This document shows, one piece after another, positions 44,546 to 55,436 of a DNA stretch of 64,000 nt; position 1 is the stretch's first letter, and every line of letters begins with the position of its first letter. The translations under genes were made by a program, and so were the position numbers. Origin of the DNA: Alphaproteobacteria bacterium SO-S41 (GTDB lineage Bacteria; Pseudomonadota; Alphaproteobacteria; Micropepsales; Micropepsaceae); assembly GCA_019670725.1 (NCBI GenBank), contig AP024629.1:248001-312000 (forward strand), written 5' to 3'. A model generated the notes under the pieces. It did not search any database. It worked only from the letters and a program-made list of their open reading frames with translations, and was not told where the DNA came from.

Positions 44546-45784
44546 CTAGAGCGCCTCGCCTTTCAGCAGGCGGGGCGCCTCGCCGAGCTCCGTGCCGCCG
44601 GCGGCACGGGCGAGGAAGCGGCGGAGCGGCGTCACGGCATTGACGAGGCCGAGTCCCGCCTCGCGCACGGCGCGCAGCGGCGCGGCGTCGTTGGAGAAGA
44701 GCCGGTTCAGCCCCTCGGTCATCCCCGCCATCAGCGTCGCGTCGATGCGGCGGCGGCGCTGATAGGCCTCGAGCGGCGCCATGCCGCCGATATCGAGACC
44801 GAGCCGTCCGGCATCGACGACAGCTTCGGCGAGCGCCGCGGCATCGCGCAGGCCGAGATTGAGGCCTTGGCCCGCGAGCGGGTGCACAACATGGGCGGCG
44901 TCGCCGATCAGCGCGAAACGCGGCGCGATATAGTCGCGCGCCAGCTGCAGTGCGAGCGGCCAGGCGGAGGGTGCAGCGAGCGGCGTGACCGCGCCCAGAT
45001 AATCCGTGAAGCGCCGCGCGACCTCGGCGGCGAAGTCGGCGGCGTCGAGGGCCATGACGGCCTTGGCGAGGTCCTCGCGTTCTGTCCAGACCAGCGAGGC
45101 GCGGTTGCCCGTCATCGGCAGGATGGCGAACGAGCCGGAGGGGAGGAAATACTCCTGCGCGACGCCCTCATGCGGGCGCTCGTGCGCGACGGTGCAGACG
45201 ATGCCCCATTGGCCATAGGACCAGCCGGCGGTCTTGATGCCGAACCGGTCGCGGAGCGGGCTGTCGCGCCCCTCGGCGGCGACGAGCAGCGGCGCGGCGA
45301 TGGTCTCGCCGGTCGAAAGGGTTGCGGCAATCCGGCCGGGAATGGTGGCGACCTCGGTGATGCGGGCGCCGTCGATCAGGCGGAGGCCGGGGACATCGAG
45401 GGCGGTCGCGCGCAAGGCGGCCTGGAGGAAGCGGTTCTCCACCATGTCGAAGGGTGGCGCGCCGCCGTCCTCGCGCTCGAAATGCAGGAAGAAGGGCGAG
45501 GCCGCGCCCCCGACCGTGCCGCCGGAGACCACGATATCGCTGACACTCTGGCTCTCGGGGATCCGCGCCCAGACGCCGAGCCCGGTCAGCATGCGCCGAA
45601 CGTCCGGAGCGATCGAGGAGACCCGGCCGTCAAAGGCGCTCTCAGTGCCGGTTGCCCGCGCCGGTTCGACCACGGCGACCGCCAGTCCAGCGCGCCCGAG
45701 GGCGATGGCGAGCGCCAGTCCGGCAAAGCCGCCGCCGGAAATCAGCACCTCGGTTTCAGGGCCTGTTTCTAGGGTCGTCGTCAT
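44546..45784 (-). CDS. FAD-dependent UbiH/COQ6-family monooxygenase
   Basis: 412 aa from the ATG at 45784; a longer in-frame start at 45859 is not supported. An N-terminal Rossmann motif (I-S-G-G-G-F-A-G-L-A-L-A) binds FAD. The conserved G-D-A-A-H-V-V-H-P-L-A-G-Q-G-L-N-L-G-L-R-D segment (about residues 290-310) is the UbiH/UbiF/COQ6 signature. It hydroxylates the ubiquinone ring at the inner membrane. The exact ring position (UbiF, UbiH or UbiL type) cannot be read reliably. It converges with the MBL gene and diverges from glnK. Confidence 0.9.
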   Translation of the reverse strand: MTTTLETGPETEVLISGGGFAGLALAIALGRAGLAVAVVEPARATGTESAFDGRVSSIAPDVRRMLTGLGVWARIPESQSVSDIVVSGGTVGGAASPFFLHFEREDGGAPPFDMVENRFLQAALRATALDVPGLRLIDGARITEVATIPGRIAATLSTGETIAAPLLVAAEGRDSPLRDRFGIKTAGWSYGQWGIVCTVAHERPHEGVAQEYFLPSGSFAILPMTGNRASLVWTEREDLAKAVMALDAADFAAEVARRFTDYLGAVTPLAAPSAWPLALQLARDYIAPRFALIGDAAHVVHPLAGQGLNLGLRDAAALAEAVVDAGRLGLDIGGMAPLEAYQRRRRIDATLMAGMTEGLNRLFSNDAAPLRAVREAGLGLVNAVTPLRRFLARAAGGTELGEAPRLLKGEAL

Positions 45785-45844
45785 GCGCCCGATGTGCGCC
45801 AACCCGCCGGTTTCGTCCAGCCCGGTCGCGTGCCTGTCATTTAA

Positions 45845-46384
<540 letters not shown>

Positions 46385-46431
46385 TGCGCTCCGCTCATCA
46401 GTCTTACGGACACAGCCAAGGGGAACCAAGA

Positions 46432-47886
46432 ATGTCCAAACTGAATCGACTGGCCGGAGTCTGCAGCGCGGGGGCGCTTGCGGCCCTGGCGTTTGCGGGC
46501 GCGGCATTCGCGCAGGATCCTGCGGCGTCCCCCATTCCGCCGGCCGCTTTCGACAGCGGCGGCACGACCTGGATGATGGTCTCGTCCGTCCTCGTGCTGG
46601 CGATGACCATTCCGGGTCTCGCGCTCTTCTACGGCGGCCTCGTGCGCCAGAAGAACATGCTCTCGGTGCTGATGCAGGTCTCCTCGATCCTCTGCGTCGT
46701 CGCCATCATCTGGGTCGTCTACGGCTACTCGCTGGCCTTCACCGACGGCGGCAGCCTCAACGCCTATGTCGGCGGCTTCTCCAAGATGTTCCTCGCGGGC
46801 GTCGATTTCGCGGGTCTCGACCCGACGAAGGGCGCGGCGACCTTCTCCAACGGGCTCTATCTGCCCGAACTCGTCTACATCCTCTTCCAGATGACCTTCG
46901 CCTGCATCACGCCAGCGCTGATCATCGGCGCGGTGGCGGAGCGGGTGAAGTTCAGCGGCCTCATCGTGTTCTGCGCGCTGTGGGTCACGCTCGTCTATTT
47001 CCCGATCGCTCACATGGTGTGGTTCTGGCCGGGTCCGGACGGCGTTGCCGCGGCGACGCTGGCGGGCGCGGAAGTCCGTTCGGGCATGGTCTGGGGCTGG
47101 GGCGCGCTTGATTTCGCCGGCGGCACCGTTGTGCACATCAATGCGGGCATCGCGGGTCTCGTGCTCTGCATCCTGATGGGCAAGCGCCTCGGCTACGGCA
47201 AGGACGCCATGCCGCCGCACAGCCTCGTCATGTCGATGATCGGCGCGGCGTTGCTGTGGGTCGGCTGGTTCGGCTTCAATGCCGGCTCTAACCTCGCGGC
47301 TGACGGCATCGCGGCGCTCGCGGCGATGAACACCTTCGTCGCCACGGCGGCGGCGGCGGTCGGCTGGGTCCTGATCGAGTGGATCACCAAGGGCCATCCG
47401 AGCCTGCTCGGCGCGATCTCCGGCATGGTCGCCGGTCTCGTCGCGATCACGCCGGCGGCCGGTTTCGCCGGTCCGAACGGCGCGATCATCCTCGGCTTCG
47501 TCGCCGGCCTCGTGTGCTTCTTCTTCTGCACGACGGTGAAGAACATCTTCAAGTACGACGACTCGCTGGATGTCTTCGGCGTCCACTGCATCGGCGGCAT
47601 CATCGGCGCCATCGGCACCGCGATCGTCGCCAACCCCGACTTCATGGGCCAGGGCTGGCTCGACTACGCTGCCAGCCCCGGCACCGCAGTCGCGGGCGCC
47701 TATGACATGACCGCCCAGATCATCACCCAGGCCAAGGCCGTGGGCGTGACGCTGGTCTGGTCTGGCGTCATCTCGGCGATCCTCTACTACGTCGTCCACT
47801 TCACGATCGGCATGCGCGTCAGCGCCGACGCCGAACGCGAAGGCCTCGACATCACCAGCCACGGCGAGCGCGCCTACAACATGTAG
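46432..47886 (+). CDS. amtB: Ammonium transporter AmtB
   Basis: 484 aa from the ATG at 46432, with an N-terminal signal-like segment (about 1-27) and 11 expected membrane helices. The twin histidines of the pore are in V-V-H-I-N-A-G-I-A-G and F-G-V-H-C-I-G-G-I-I-G. F-Y-G-G-L-V-R-Q-K-N lies in the first helix. It conducts ammonium across the inner membrane and is gated by GlnK. It is cotranscribed with glnK and followed by a strong terminator. Confidence 0.95.
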   Translation: MSKLNRLAGVCSAGALAALAFAGAAFAQDPAASPIPPAAFDSGGTTWMMVSSVLVLAMTIPGLALFYGGLVRQKNMLSVLMQVSSILCVVAIIWVVYGYSLAFTDGGSLNAYVGGFSKMFLAGVDFAGLDPTKGAATFSNGLYLPELVYILFQMTFACITPALIIGAVAERVKFSGLIVFCALWVTLVYFPIAHMVWFWPGPDGVAAATLAGAEVRSGMVWGWGALDFAGGTVVHINAGIAGLVLCILMGKRLGYGKDAMPPHSLVMSMIGAALLWVGWFGFNAGSNLAADGIAALAAMNTFVATAAAAVGWVLIEWITKGHPSLLGAISGMVAGLVAITPAAGFAGPNGAIILGFVAGLVCFFFCTTVKNIFKYDDSLDVFGVHCIGGIIGAIGTAIVANPDFMGQGWLDYAASPGTAVAGAYDMTAQIITQAKAVGVTLVWSGVISAILYYVVHFTIGMRVSADAEREGLDITSHGERAYNM

Positions 47887-47937
47887 GTCCCGCCTCTCGA
47901 ACCGGCCGTCCGTCTCTCCTCCTGACGGCTTCACACT

Positions 47938-47969
47938 GGGCCCGGCCTCACCGCCGGGCCCTTTCTTTT
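47938..47969 (+). terminator. Rho-independent terminator of glnK-amtB
   Basis: Nine-base GC stem (GGGCCCGGC / GCCGGGCCC) with a six-base loop, followed by TTTCTTTT. It lies 52 bp after the amtB stop. Confidence 0.9.
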
Positions 47970-48014
47970 GCCGTAATGGCGCGCATCATGAAGTCCTGTT
48001 CTGGAGGATGACTC

Positions 48015-48461
48015 ATGCGTTTCGCTCTCATTGCCGCGTTCGCCTTGATCGGTCTCGCACGCGCGGACGTACTGCCGCCACCGGAGGAGATCACCGACGT
48101 CCAGCAGGCGATGGTCGGGACCTGGCAGCAGACCGCGCTGACGGGGAGGCGCGGTCATGGCGAAGGGATGGAGACGATGTTCTTCGCCAAGGACCGCTTC
48201 ATCATGGTGATGATGAATGCGCTGACGACCTCGAACATCTATTCGACGAGTGAGAGCAGCGGCACCTGGACGGGCGAGCGCATCTCGCCGACCGAATTGA
48301 AGATCACGCTGACGATGGGCATGCCCTCGCCGAACTACACACCCCCGACCGAGACGCTGACGGTTGAGATCACCGGGCCGGACACGATCACGATTCCCCG
48401 CAACGGCTTCGGCCCGGCGCTGGTGCCGTACAAGCGGGTCTATCCGGCGACGGCGCCCTGA
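48015..48461 (+). CDS. Secreted hypothetical protein, 148 aa
   Basis: A clean signal peptide (about residues 1-18) and a GGAGG site before the ATG support expression and export. The mature domain resembles a small beta-barrel (VGTWQQTAL, ETMFFAKDRFIMVMMNA, SGTWTGERISPTELKITL), the pattern seen in lipocalin-like stress or ligand-binding proteins. The family is not certain. Its 3' end overlaps the converging MocR gene by 22 bp. Confidence 0.72.
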   Translation: MRFALIAAFALIGLARADVLPPPEEITDVQQAMVGTWQQTALTGRRGHGEGMETMFFAKDRFIMVMMNALTTSNIYSTSESSGTWTGERISPTELKITLTMGMPSPNYTPPTETLTVEITGPDTITIPRNGFGPALVPYKRVYPATAP

Positions 48462-49825
48462 GCGGCCGCGTCGCCGTTCATGATCGCGGCAAGGGTCTCG
48501 AGCGCGGCGCGCAGCCGCGCGCGATCGGGAATCGCGCCGAGCGACAGGCGCACGGCATCCGGCGCCGCGGCGGGATCGACGGCGAAGGCATCCGACGGCA
48601 TCAGGCCGAGACCGTGACGCCGCGCGGCGGCGATGAGGCGTTTGCGGTTCCAGTGCGCGGGCAGATGCTGCCAGACATGCAGACCGCTCTCATGCGCGAT
48701 GCCGCCCGGCGGTAGAAGCGCGCGGGCGAGCAGCTGCCGCGCTTCGGCTTCGACACGCACGGCATCGCGCAGCGCTTCCGCCGAACCGTCGCGAATCCAG
48801 CGCGCGGCAAGCGCCGCCATCAAAGGCGGGCCGTTCAGCGTCAGGGCGCGCAGGGCGCCGGCCAATCGCGTCGCCGCGTTCGCATCAGGCGCGGTGACGA
48901 AGGCGGTGCGGAGACCCGGCGTTAGGCATTTAGAGAGTGTCGCGATGTGCCAGCTCTGGGCCGGCGCCATCGCGGCGATGGCGCGGATTGGCTCGCGCGC
49001 GAGGAGGCCGTAGGGATCATCCTCGATGACGGTGAGGCCGTGGTCCGTCGCGGTCGCCGCGAAGGCGGCGCGATCGGGGCCGGACATGGTCGAGGCGGTC
49101 GGGTTCTGCATGCTGGGCGAAACGCAGACGATTTTCGCACCGGTCTCACGCGCGGCCTCGGACAGCGCATCAATCCGCATGCCCCGCGGTCCCATCACGA
49201 CGCCGCGCAGCTTCAGCCGCAGCAGACGGCAGGTATCGATGAGGCCGGGATAGGTCAGGGCTTCGCAGAGCACCGTGTCGCCGGGCGCAGCGTTGAGGCT
49301 GAGGATCGCGGTCAGCGCCGCCTGCGCACCTGGCGCAACGGCAATGCGGTCATGCGCAACCGTGCCGACGACCGGTGCCAGCCACACGGCGCCCGCCGCC
49401 TTCTCCGCCACCAGCCCCGCGCCGGGGTGATAGGACATCAGCAGATCGGGATCGGTGCGGCCGAGCACCTCGCCGATCCCCTGGCGCAGCATCTCGCCGA
49501 GATTGAGCCCGCGGGGCCGGGGCGGGATGTTCATGGCGAGATCGAGCGGCGGGTGATCCGGGTCGGGGCGTGCGGCGACGAACGAGCCGCGTCCGGTCAC
49601 AGCATCCAGCAGATGGCGGCGGCGCGCCTCGGCATAGGCGCGGGTGGCGGTCGTCAGGTCGATGCCGAGCGTTTCCGCCATCAGACGCTGCGAGGGCAGC
49701 CGGTCGCCGGGACGCAGCCGGCCGGCGGCGATGGCGTCCTCGATCGCCGTCGCGATCTGCAGGTAGAGCGGCCGTCCGCCGGGCTCCAGGCGGGGCATCC
49801 AGTCGGCGATTTCCGAGGGGTCCAT
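48440..49825 (-). CDS. MocR-type regulator: GntR HTH plus aminotransferase domain
   Basis: 461 aa from the ATG at 49825 (a TTG at 49840 is possible). Residues about 17-85 are a GntR winged helix (PLYLQIATAIEDAI, RLPSQRLMAETLGID, RAYAEARRRHLL). The remainder is a class I aminotransferase-like domain with the PLP lysine in I-A-T-L-S-K-C-L-T-P-G. MocR proteins use PLP as cofactor to sense amino acids, amines or vitamin B6. The target here is unknown; no PLP or amine pathway gene is adjacent. The divergent 80-residue membrane gene could be regulated by it. Confidence 0.9.
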   Translation of the reverse strand: MDPSEIADWMPRLEPGGRPLYLQIATAIEDAIAAGRLRPGDRLPSQRLMAETLGIDLTTATRAYAEARRRHLLDAVTGRGSFVAARPDPDHPPLDLAMNIPPRPRGLNLGEMLRQGIGEVLGRTDPDLLMSYHPGAGLVAEKAAGAVWLAPVVGTVAHDRIAVAPGAQAALTAILSLNAAPGDTVLCEALTYPGLIDTCRLLRLKLRGVVMGPRGMRIDALSEAARETGAKIVCVSPSMQNPTASTMSGPDRAAFAATATDHGLTVIEDDPYGLLAREPIRAIAAMAPAQSWHIATLSKCLTPGLRTAFVTAPDANAATRLAGALRALTLNGPPLMAALAARWIRDGSAEALRDAVRVEAEARQLLARALLPPGGIAHESGLHVWQHLPAHWNRKRLIAAARRHGLGLMPSDAFAVDPAAAPDAVRLSLGAIPDRARLRAALETLAAIMNGDAAAQGAVAG

Positions 49826-49915
49826 GCGGCGATCCGGCAATATCCATGCACTTGAACAAAGTGTATGGATGAGTTATATCAGGCGCAAGCGAGAGACCGC
49901 ATCGCGGGGACTGTT

Positions 49916-50158
49916 ATGGGCAAATTTCTTCTCCTGGCCTTCATGGGCGTCTTCCTCGTCGTCTCCGTGTGGTGGGCGACCTGGGTGTGGGGCAGCATGA
50001 ATGCCGAGCTCAGCACCGACGGGAATATCGCCCTGACCCTCGGGATCGTCGTCTCGCTGGTGGTCGGGGTCGGGCTGATGGTCCTGCTCTTCCAGTCCGA
50101 CCGGCGCGGCTATGACGCGACCGTCGAATTCGAGCACCCTGATTCAACGAAAAGCTAG
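49916..50158 (+). CDS. Small two-helix membrane protein
   Basis: 80 aa from the ATG at 49916, preceded by GGGGA; a longer in-frame start at 49865 is less likely. Two hydrophobic helices (about 4-28 and 41-64) are joined by a short polar loop, and the C-terminus is charged. Divergent from the MocR regulator and separated by 90 bp, so a common regulatory region is plausible. Function is unknown. Confidence 0.7.
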   Translation: MGKFLLLAFMGVFLVVSVWWATWVWGSMNAELSTDGNIALTLGIVVSLVVGVGLMVLLFQSDRRGYDATVEFEHPDSTKS

Positions 50159-50169
50159 AGCCACGCCGT

Positions 50170-50778
50170 TCAGGCGCGGCCGAGCCAGATCGTGCGTCCC
50201 TCCGGACCGTCTAGGGGCAGGTCTGTAAATCCCCGCTTGCGCCAAAAGCCCAGACCTTTCGCATTGGCGCTGTTGACGCCGACATGAATGGGCCGCGCTC
50301 CGCGCTGTGCCGTGAGGTCGCGCCATTTTTCCAGCAGCGCCGTGCCGATGCCACATCCCTGAAGGTGCGGCAGGAGGTTGAGATGGAGGTGGGCGGGATA
50401 GTTCGCGACGATCTGATGCGGCGTGCGGGCGGGATGGTGGGTCATGAAGGCCCGGCGCTGGTCGGCGCTCCAGCTCGTCGCGGGCTCGCCGGGGTCGGCG
50501 TAGCGGCGCCGTAGAGCCGGCCACCATTTGACATCGAGCGCCGCCTCCCACGCCGCGGTATCCAGCACGCCCGCAATGAAGCCGGCGACGCCGTCCGCAT
50601 CCTCGGCAACGAGAACGAGGCCGGGCTCGAGTTCGGCATAGGGCGCCGAATAGATGTGCCCGATCATCCGGGGGTCTTCGTAGAGATGCGCGGCATCGCC
50701 GCCCGCGTGCCCCGTCGCCAGCGAGATGGCGTAGAGGGCATTGAGGTCTTCGGGCTGAAAGGCACGCAAGGTCACCAT
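50170..50778 (-). CDS. GNAT-family N-acetyltransferase
   Basis: 202 aa. The acetyl-CoA-binding motif is Q-G-C-G-I-G-T-A-L-L (about 145-154), followed by a strand with H-V-G-V-N-S-A-N-A-K-G-L-G-F-W-R-K-R-G-F typical of GNAT. The N-terminal half (RAFQPEDLNALYAI) is the usual first strand and helix. It resembles the N-acetyltransferase group next to hyaluronoglucosaminidase domains (OGA-like), but the substrate is not known. It diverges from the aminotransferase gene. Confidence 0.85.
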   Translation of the reverse strand: MVTLRAFQPEDLNALYAISLATGHAGGDAAHLYEDPRMIGHIYSAPYAELEPGLVLVAEDADGVAGFIAGVLDTAAWEAALDVKWWPALRRRYADPGEPATSWSADQRRAFMTHHPARTPHQIVANYPAHLHLNLLPHLQGCGIGTALLEKWRDLTAQRGARPIHVGVNSANAKGLGFWRKRGFTDLPLDGPEGRTIWLGRA

Positions 50779-50856
50779 GCGCGCGCTCTATCACGGCGCG
50801 GCGCCCGGCACGCTGCGAAGAGTCGTCGCTCTTTCCGGCGCGCGAGGTTTGCGTTT

Positions 50857-52083
50857 ATGAGAGGCATGGCCGATCCCAGCCCCCGCGCGGCAATGCTACC
50901 GCCCTCCCCCTTCGTGCGCCTGACCGGGCTGCTCGGCGGCACGCTGCCCGGCATGGAGCCGATTGCGCTGTCGGTGGGCGAGCCGCAGGGGCCGGTGCCG
51001 GCTTTCGTCGGCGAGATCTTGGCCCGCGAGGCGGCGGGGTTTTCCAAATACCCGCCGATCCAGGGCAGTGATGCCCTGCGCGGCGCGATCGCGGGCTGGC
51101 TGCGCCGGCGCTTCGTGCTAGCATATGACGCGGTCAATCCCGACACGATGATCCTGCCGCTCAACGGCACGCGCGAGGGGCTGTTCCTCTCGCTCTTCGT
51201 CATCGTGCCGGAGACCAAGAACGGCAAGCGGCCCGCGGTGCTGCTGCCCAATCCGTTCTACCAGGCCTATCCCGCGGGGGCGCTGGCGAGCGGGGCGGAG
51301 CCGATCTACGTCAATGCGACGCGCGAAACGCGCTTCCTGCCGGACTTCGCGGCGCTGCCGGAAGAAACGCTGCAGCGCACCGCCGCGGTGTTCGCCGCCT
51401 CGCCCTCGAACCCCGAGGGCGCCATCGCCGATCTCGCTTGGTGGCGCGATCTCTTCCTGCTGTCGGACAAATACGGCTTCGCCGTGCTGGCCGACGAGTG
51501 CTACTCGGAAATCTACTCCAGCCCCACCCCGCCGCTTGGCGCGCTTGAGGCGGCGCTGCTGCTGGGCCGTGGGCTCGACCGGTTGCTGGTGTTCAATTCG
51601 CTGTCGAAGCGCTCGGGCCTCGCGGGGCTGCGTTCGGGCTTCGTCGCGGGCGATCCGAAGCTCATCGCCGCCTATCGCGACTTCCGCTCCAATGCGGGGC
51701 CGCAGATCTCCGGCCCGCTGCAGGCGGTCTCAGCCCATGCCTGGGGCGACGAGGCCCATGTCGCCCTGAACCAGGCGATCTACCGGACGAATTTCGAGAT
51801 CGCCCAGGAGGAACTCGGCAATCTCCCAGGCTTCCGGCAGCCCGACGGCGGATTTTTCCTGTGGATGGAAACCGGCAACGGCGTCGAAACCGCCCTGAAA
51901 CTCTGGCGCGAGGCCGGCTTGCGCGTCGTTCCCGGCCAGTTTCTGGCCAATGACGCCGGCGTCGGGGCGGTCGCGGGAAATCCCGGCATTCCGTTCGTCC
52001 GGATCGCGCTCGTTAATGGGCCGGAAACCACGCGGGCTGCATTGAAAAGGCTCGCCAGCGTGCTGACCGGGCCCGGCACGTAG
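50857..52083 (+). CDS. Class I/II aminotransferase, DapC-like
   Basis: 408 aa from the ATG at 50857 (another ATG at 50866). The fold is that of PLP-dependent class I aminotransferases: F-S-K-Y-P-P-I-Q-G early, A-S-P-S-N-P-E-G, A-D-E-C-Y-S-E-I-Y, and the PLP lysine in F-N-S-L-S-K-R-S-G. Several alphaproteobacteria have a succinyldiaminopimelate transaminase (DapC) of this type next to ftsK, which would place it in lysine and peptidoglycan synthesis. That role is inferred from similarity and context. It is 33 bp upstream of ftsK. Confidence 0.82.
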   Translation: MRGMADPSPRAAMLPPSPFVRLTGLLGGTLPGMEPIALSVGEPQGPVPAFVGEILAREAAGFSKYPPIQGSDALRGAIAGWLRRRFVLAYDAVNPDTMILPLNGTREGLFLSLFVIVPETKNGKRPAVLLPNPFYQAYPAGALASGAEPIYVNATRETRFLPDFAALPEETLQRTAAVFAASPSNPEGAIADLAWWRDLFLLSDKYGFAVLADECYSEIYSSPTPPLGALEAALLLGRGLDRLLVFNSLSKRSGLAGLRSGFVAGDPKLIAAYRDFRSNAGPQISGPLQAVSAHAWGDEAHVALNQAIYRTNFEIAQEELGNLPGFRQPDGGFFLWMETGNGVETALKLWREAGLRVVPGQFLANDAGVGAVAGNPGIPFVRIALVNGPETTRAALKRLASVLTGPGT

Positions 52084-52116
52084 AGACGGCCAATCAAGGG
52101 CACCGGGCGTGAACCG

Positions 52117-54720
52117 ATGCCGGCTCGAATGGAACGTCCAACGCTTGTCCGTACGCCGCCGCGCTCGCGCCGCGCCGTCGCCGCGCGCCGTGCCGCGGAA
52201 GCCCCCAGCCTCGGCGCGCGCCTCTGGGCACCGCTCGCCGCCCTGACCCAGGGCCGCGGCGCCGCTCTGCTCGGCCCCTACGCCACCCAGGCCGCCGGCC
52301 TTGCCTCGTTGATCGCCGGTTTTACGCTGGCGGCGGCGATGTTGACCTTTCACGCGACCGATCCCTCGCTCAACAACGCGACCTCCGAACGGCCGCTCAA
52401 CGCGCTCGGCGCGACCGGCGCGGCGATCGCCGATCTCGCGCTGCAGACACTGGGCCTCGCGGCCTTCGCGATCGCCGCGCCGCTGATCGCCTGGGGCGTC
52501 TTCGGGCTGATGGGCCGGGTGGTCCGCGCGCTCTGGCTGCGCACCGCGCTCATCCCCCTCGCCGCCCTCCTCTTTGCGATGGCGCTCGCCGTGCTGCCCG
52601 CACCGGAGGCCTGGCCGCTGCGCGCCGGGCTCGGCGGCATGATCGGCGACGCGTTTCTCGCCCCCCTCGCTCGACTCGTCGAAATCGGACCAGGCATTCC
52701 CCTTACCCCGGTCATTGGCGCGCTCGCCGCCGCCGGCGGGCTCGCGCTCTCCGTCTTCATCGCCGGCTGGACCTGGACCGGCGTCGCGGTCTGGGCGACG
52801 CGCGGCGGCGCGATCATCGCCGCGCCCTTCCTCGCGGCCTGGTCGATGATCTCGGCCGCCCGCACCGCCCGGCGCGGAGCGGCGGTCGAAGCCGAGGACG
52901 ATTACGAAGAGGCGGACGAGACAGAGGCGAAGCCCTCGCTCTGGTCGCGTTTCGCCGCGCTCTTTTCAGGTCCGACGCAGGACGACGACGATCGCGTCGA
53001 GCCCGGCTTCGAGGAGGACGCGCCGGTGGCCCCGAAACCGCGTCGTCCCGTGCGCGTCGTCGACAATGCGCCGGAAGCCGACGAGGAGCCCGAAGAGGAC
53101 GAAGCCGCCGCGCCCAAGCGCGAGCCGCGCGTCGCGCGTCCTGCAGCCGCCGTCAAGGAAGGCAAGCGCGCCAAGGCCGAGACGCAGCCCATGCTCGATC
53201 TCGACAAGGGCGAGACCTACGAGCTGCCGCCGCTGAACGTGCTGGCGAAGCCCAAGGCCGTCGGTGAAGTCACGCGCGACAGCGACGATGCGCTGGAGAC
53301 CAATGCGCGGATGCTGGAATCGGTGTTGTCCGATTTTGGCGTGCGCGGTGTCATCAACGCGGTCCGCCCCGGCCCCGTCGTCACCATGTACGAGCTGGAG
53401 CCCGCAGCCGGCATCAAGGCGAGCCGCGTCATCGGCCTTGCCGACGATATCGCGCGCTCAATGAGCGCGGTCAGCGCGCGTGTTGCCGTCGTGCCCGGCC
53501 GCAATGTCATCGGCATCGAATTGCCGAACCGCCGCCGCGAGACGGTTTACCTGCGCGAACTGCTCGCCGCGAACGACTATGAAAATCCCGCCTCGGCGCT
53601 GACGCTGGCGCTGGGCAAAGACATTTCCGGCGCGCCGGTCTTCGCCGATCTCGCGCGCATGCCGCATCTCTTGATCGCCGGCACCACCGGCTCGGGCAAG
53701 TCGGTCGGCATCAATACGATGATCCTGTCGCTGCTCTATCGTCTGCGCCCCGAGCAGTGCCGCTGCATCATGATTGACCCTAAGATGCTGGAGCTTTCGA
53801 TCTACGAAGGCATTCCGCATCTCCTCGCGCCTGTGGTGACCGAGCCCAAGAAGGCGATCGTCGCGCTCAAATGGGCGGTGCGCGAGATGGAAGACCGCTA
53901 TCGCAAGATGTCAAAGCTCGGCGTCCGCAATATCGACGGCTTCAACGAGCGCGTGAAGAAGGCCGCCGCCAAGGGCGAGCAGCTGAAGCGCACGGTGCAG
54001 ACCGGTTTCGATCGCGAGAGCGGCGAGCCGATCTATGAGGAAGAGCGCCTCGATCTCGCGGCGCTGCCCTTCATCGTCGTCATCATCGACGAGATGGCGG
54101 ACCTGATGATCGTCGCGGGCAAGGAGATCGAGAGCCTCGTGCAGCGTCTGGCGCAGATGGCGCGCGCGGCTGGCATCCACGTCATCATGGCGACGCAGCG
54201 TCCCTCGGTCGACGTCATTACCGGCACGATCAAGGCAAACTTCCCGACGCGCATCTCGTTCCAGGTGACGTCCAAGATCGACAGCCGCACCATTCTCGGC
54301 GAGATGGGCGGCGAGCAGCTGCTCGGCCAGGGCGACATGCTGTTCATGGCGGGCGGCGGGCGCATCCGCCGCATCCACGGCCCTTACGTCTCCGACGGTG
54401 AAGTCGAAGAGGTCGTGAAGCACCTGAAGGCGCAGGGCCATCCGGAATATGTCGAGGCGGTCACCGCCGATCCCGACGAGGAAGATCCTGAAATCACTGC
54501 GATGCTCGACGGCGACGAAGCCGGCGGCTCGGGCGACCGGCTTTATGACGAGGCGTGTTCGGTTGTGCTGCGCGACCGCAAGGTCTCGACCTCCTACATC
54601 CAGCGCCGCCTGCAGATCGGCTACAACCGCGCCGCGCGCATCATCGAGCGCATGGAAGAAGAAGGCCTCGTCACCGCGCCCAACCACCAGGGCAAGCGGG
54701 ATATTATTCCGGGGGAGTAG
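52117..54720 (+). CDS. ftsK: DNA translocase FtsK
   Basis: 867 aa. The N-terminal ~250 residues hold the membrane helices that anchor it at the septum. An acidic, proline- and arginine-rich linker (about 255-365) follows. The motor domain has Walker [10 protein letters not shown] near 525 and I-I-D-E-M-A-D-L-M near 650. The C-terminal gamma domain ([19 protein letters not shown], about 820-845) reads KOPS. It pumps DNA toward dif during chromosome segregation. The 3' end overlaps the converging TetR gene by 17 bp. Confidence 0.97.
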   Translation: MPARMERPTLVRTPPRSRRAVAARRAAEAPSLGARLWAPLAALTQGRGAALLGPYATQAAGLASLIAGFTLAAAMLTFHATDPSLNNATSERPLNALGATGAAIADLALQTLGLAAFAIAAPLIAWGVFGLMGRVVRALWLRTALIPLAALLFAMALAVLPAPEAWPLRAGLGGMIGDAFLAPLARLVEIGPGIPLTPVIGALAAAGGLALSVFIAGWTWTGVAVWATRGGAIIAAPFLAAWSMISAARTARRGAAVEAEDDYEEADETEAKPSLWSRFAALFSGPTQDDDDRVEPGFEEDAPVAPKPRRPVRVVDNAPEADEEPEEDEAAAPKREPRVARPAAAVKEGKRAKAETQPMLDLDKGETYELPPLNVLAKPKAVGEVTRDSDDALETNARMLESVLSDFGVRGVINAVRPGPVVTMYELEPAAGIKASRVIGLADDIARSMSAVSARVAVVPGRNVIGIELPNRRRETVYLRELLAANDYENPASALTLALGKDISGAPVFADLARMPHLLIAGTTGSGKSVGINTMILSLLYRLRPEQCRCIMIDPKMLELSIYEGIPHLLAPVVTEPKKAIVALKWAVREMEDRYRKMSKLGVRNIDGFNERVKKAAAKGEQLKRTVQTGFDRESGEPIYEEERLDLAALPFIVVIIDEMADLMIVAGKEIESLVQRLAQMARAAGIHVIMATQRPSVDVITGTIKANFPTRISFQVTSKIDSRTILGEMGGEQLLGQGDMLFMAGGGRIRRIHGPYVSDGEVEEVVKHLKAQGHPEYVEAVTADPDEEDPEITAMLDGDEAGGSGDRLYDEACSVVLRDRKVSTSYIQRRLQIGYNRAARIIERMEEEGLVTAPNHQGKRDIIPGE

Positions 54721-55327
54721 GCGCGCCTGCCTCCACCAATCCGGTCACCATCGCGCGGACCATGATGGGGATCTGCGCGTCCAGCAGATCCTGCGGCACG
54801 CCGACAAGCTGCTGGTCCAGACCCAGCGCGACGATGCCGTGGATGGCTGAGAAGAGACTGCGGGCCGCGAGGCCGAGGTCGGTCTCCGACGCCGCGGGCA
54901 GCAAGGCGCGCAGCGGCTGCAGGATATAGCGGAAGACGTCCAGCTGCTCGTTGCGCGCCCAGTCAGGTGCGGTCTTGCCGGGCGCCATGCGGTGTTCGAA
55001 GAGCGAGCGCCAGAGCTCCAGATTGCCGGTCGCGAAGTCGCTATAGGCGAGGGCGATGCGGGTGAGGCGGTCGAGCGGCGGGTTGGCCTGGTCGTTGTCT
55101 GCGGTGGCGACAGCAGCGCCGAGGCGGCGCAGCGTGCGCGAGCTGACATGCAAGATCAGCTCGTCGAGATCGGCCACGAGATTGTAGACCGCGCCGTTGG
55201 CGACGCCGATCGCCCGCGCGAGATCGCGGGTCTTGAGCCCCGCAAGGCCTGAAGCGGCGATGGTGCGTTCCGCCGCCGCGATGAGGTCGGTGCGCTGCTG
55301 GTCGCGGCGGTCGCTGGCTTTACTCAT
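54704..55327 (-). CDS. TetR-family repressor of the pspA-like unit
   Basis: 207 aa from the ATG at 55327. An N-terminal helix-turn-helix (about residues 8-55; [39 protein letters not shown]) is followed by a TetR-C-like helical ligand-binding domain with conserved W-R-S-L-F-E-H-R-M. It is divergent from the pspA-like gene, and the intergenic region holds three copies of a palindrome that it most likely binds, regulating itself and pspA-yiaA. The inducer is unknown. Confidence 0.9.
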   Translation of the reverse strand: MSKASDRRDQQRTDLIAAAERTIAASGLAGLKTRDLARAIGVANGAVYNLVADLDELILHVSSRTLRRLGAAVATADNDQANPPLDRLTRIALAYSDFATGNLELWRSLFEHRMAPGKTAPDWARNEQLDVFRYILQPLRALLPAASETDLGLAARSLFSAIHGIVALGLDQQLVGVPQDLLDAQIPIMVRAMVTGLVEAGAPTPPE

Positions 55328-55350
55328 TTTTAACCACGTTTCAGATTTCG

Positions 55351-55420
55351 TGAGCATCGCTCAAATAATATCTTGAGCAACGCTCAAATCCTGCTACAAG
55401 AGTTTCATGAGCAACGCTCA
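55351..55420. promoter_or_regulatory. Three palindromic operators between tetR and pspA
   Basis: Three 13-base palindromes share TGAGC-N3-GCTCA: TGAGCATCGCTCA at 55351-55363, and TGAGCAACGCTCA at 55374-55386 and again at 55408-55420. Centre spacings are 23 and 34 bp. They lie between divergent start codons at 55327 and 55437, matching an autoregulated TetR operator. The third copy ends 16 bp before the pspA start and would block elongation or initiation there. Confidence 0.85.
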
Positions 55421-55436
55421 TAGCAGGAGGAACAGG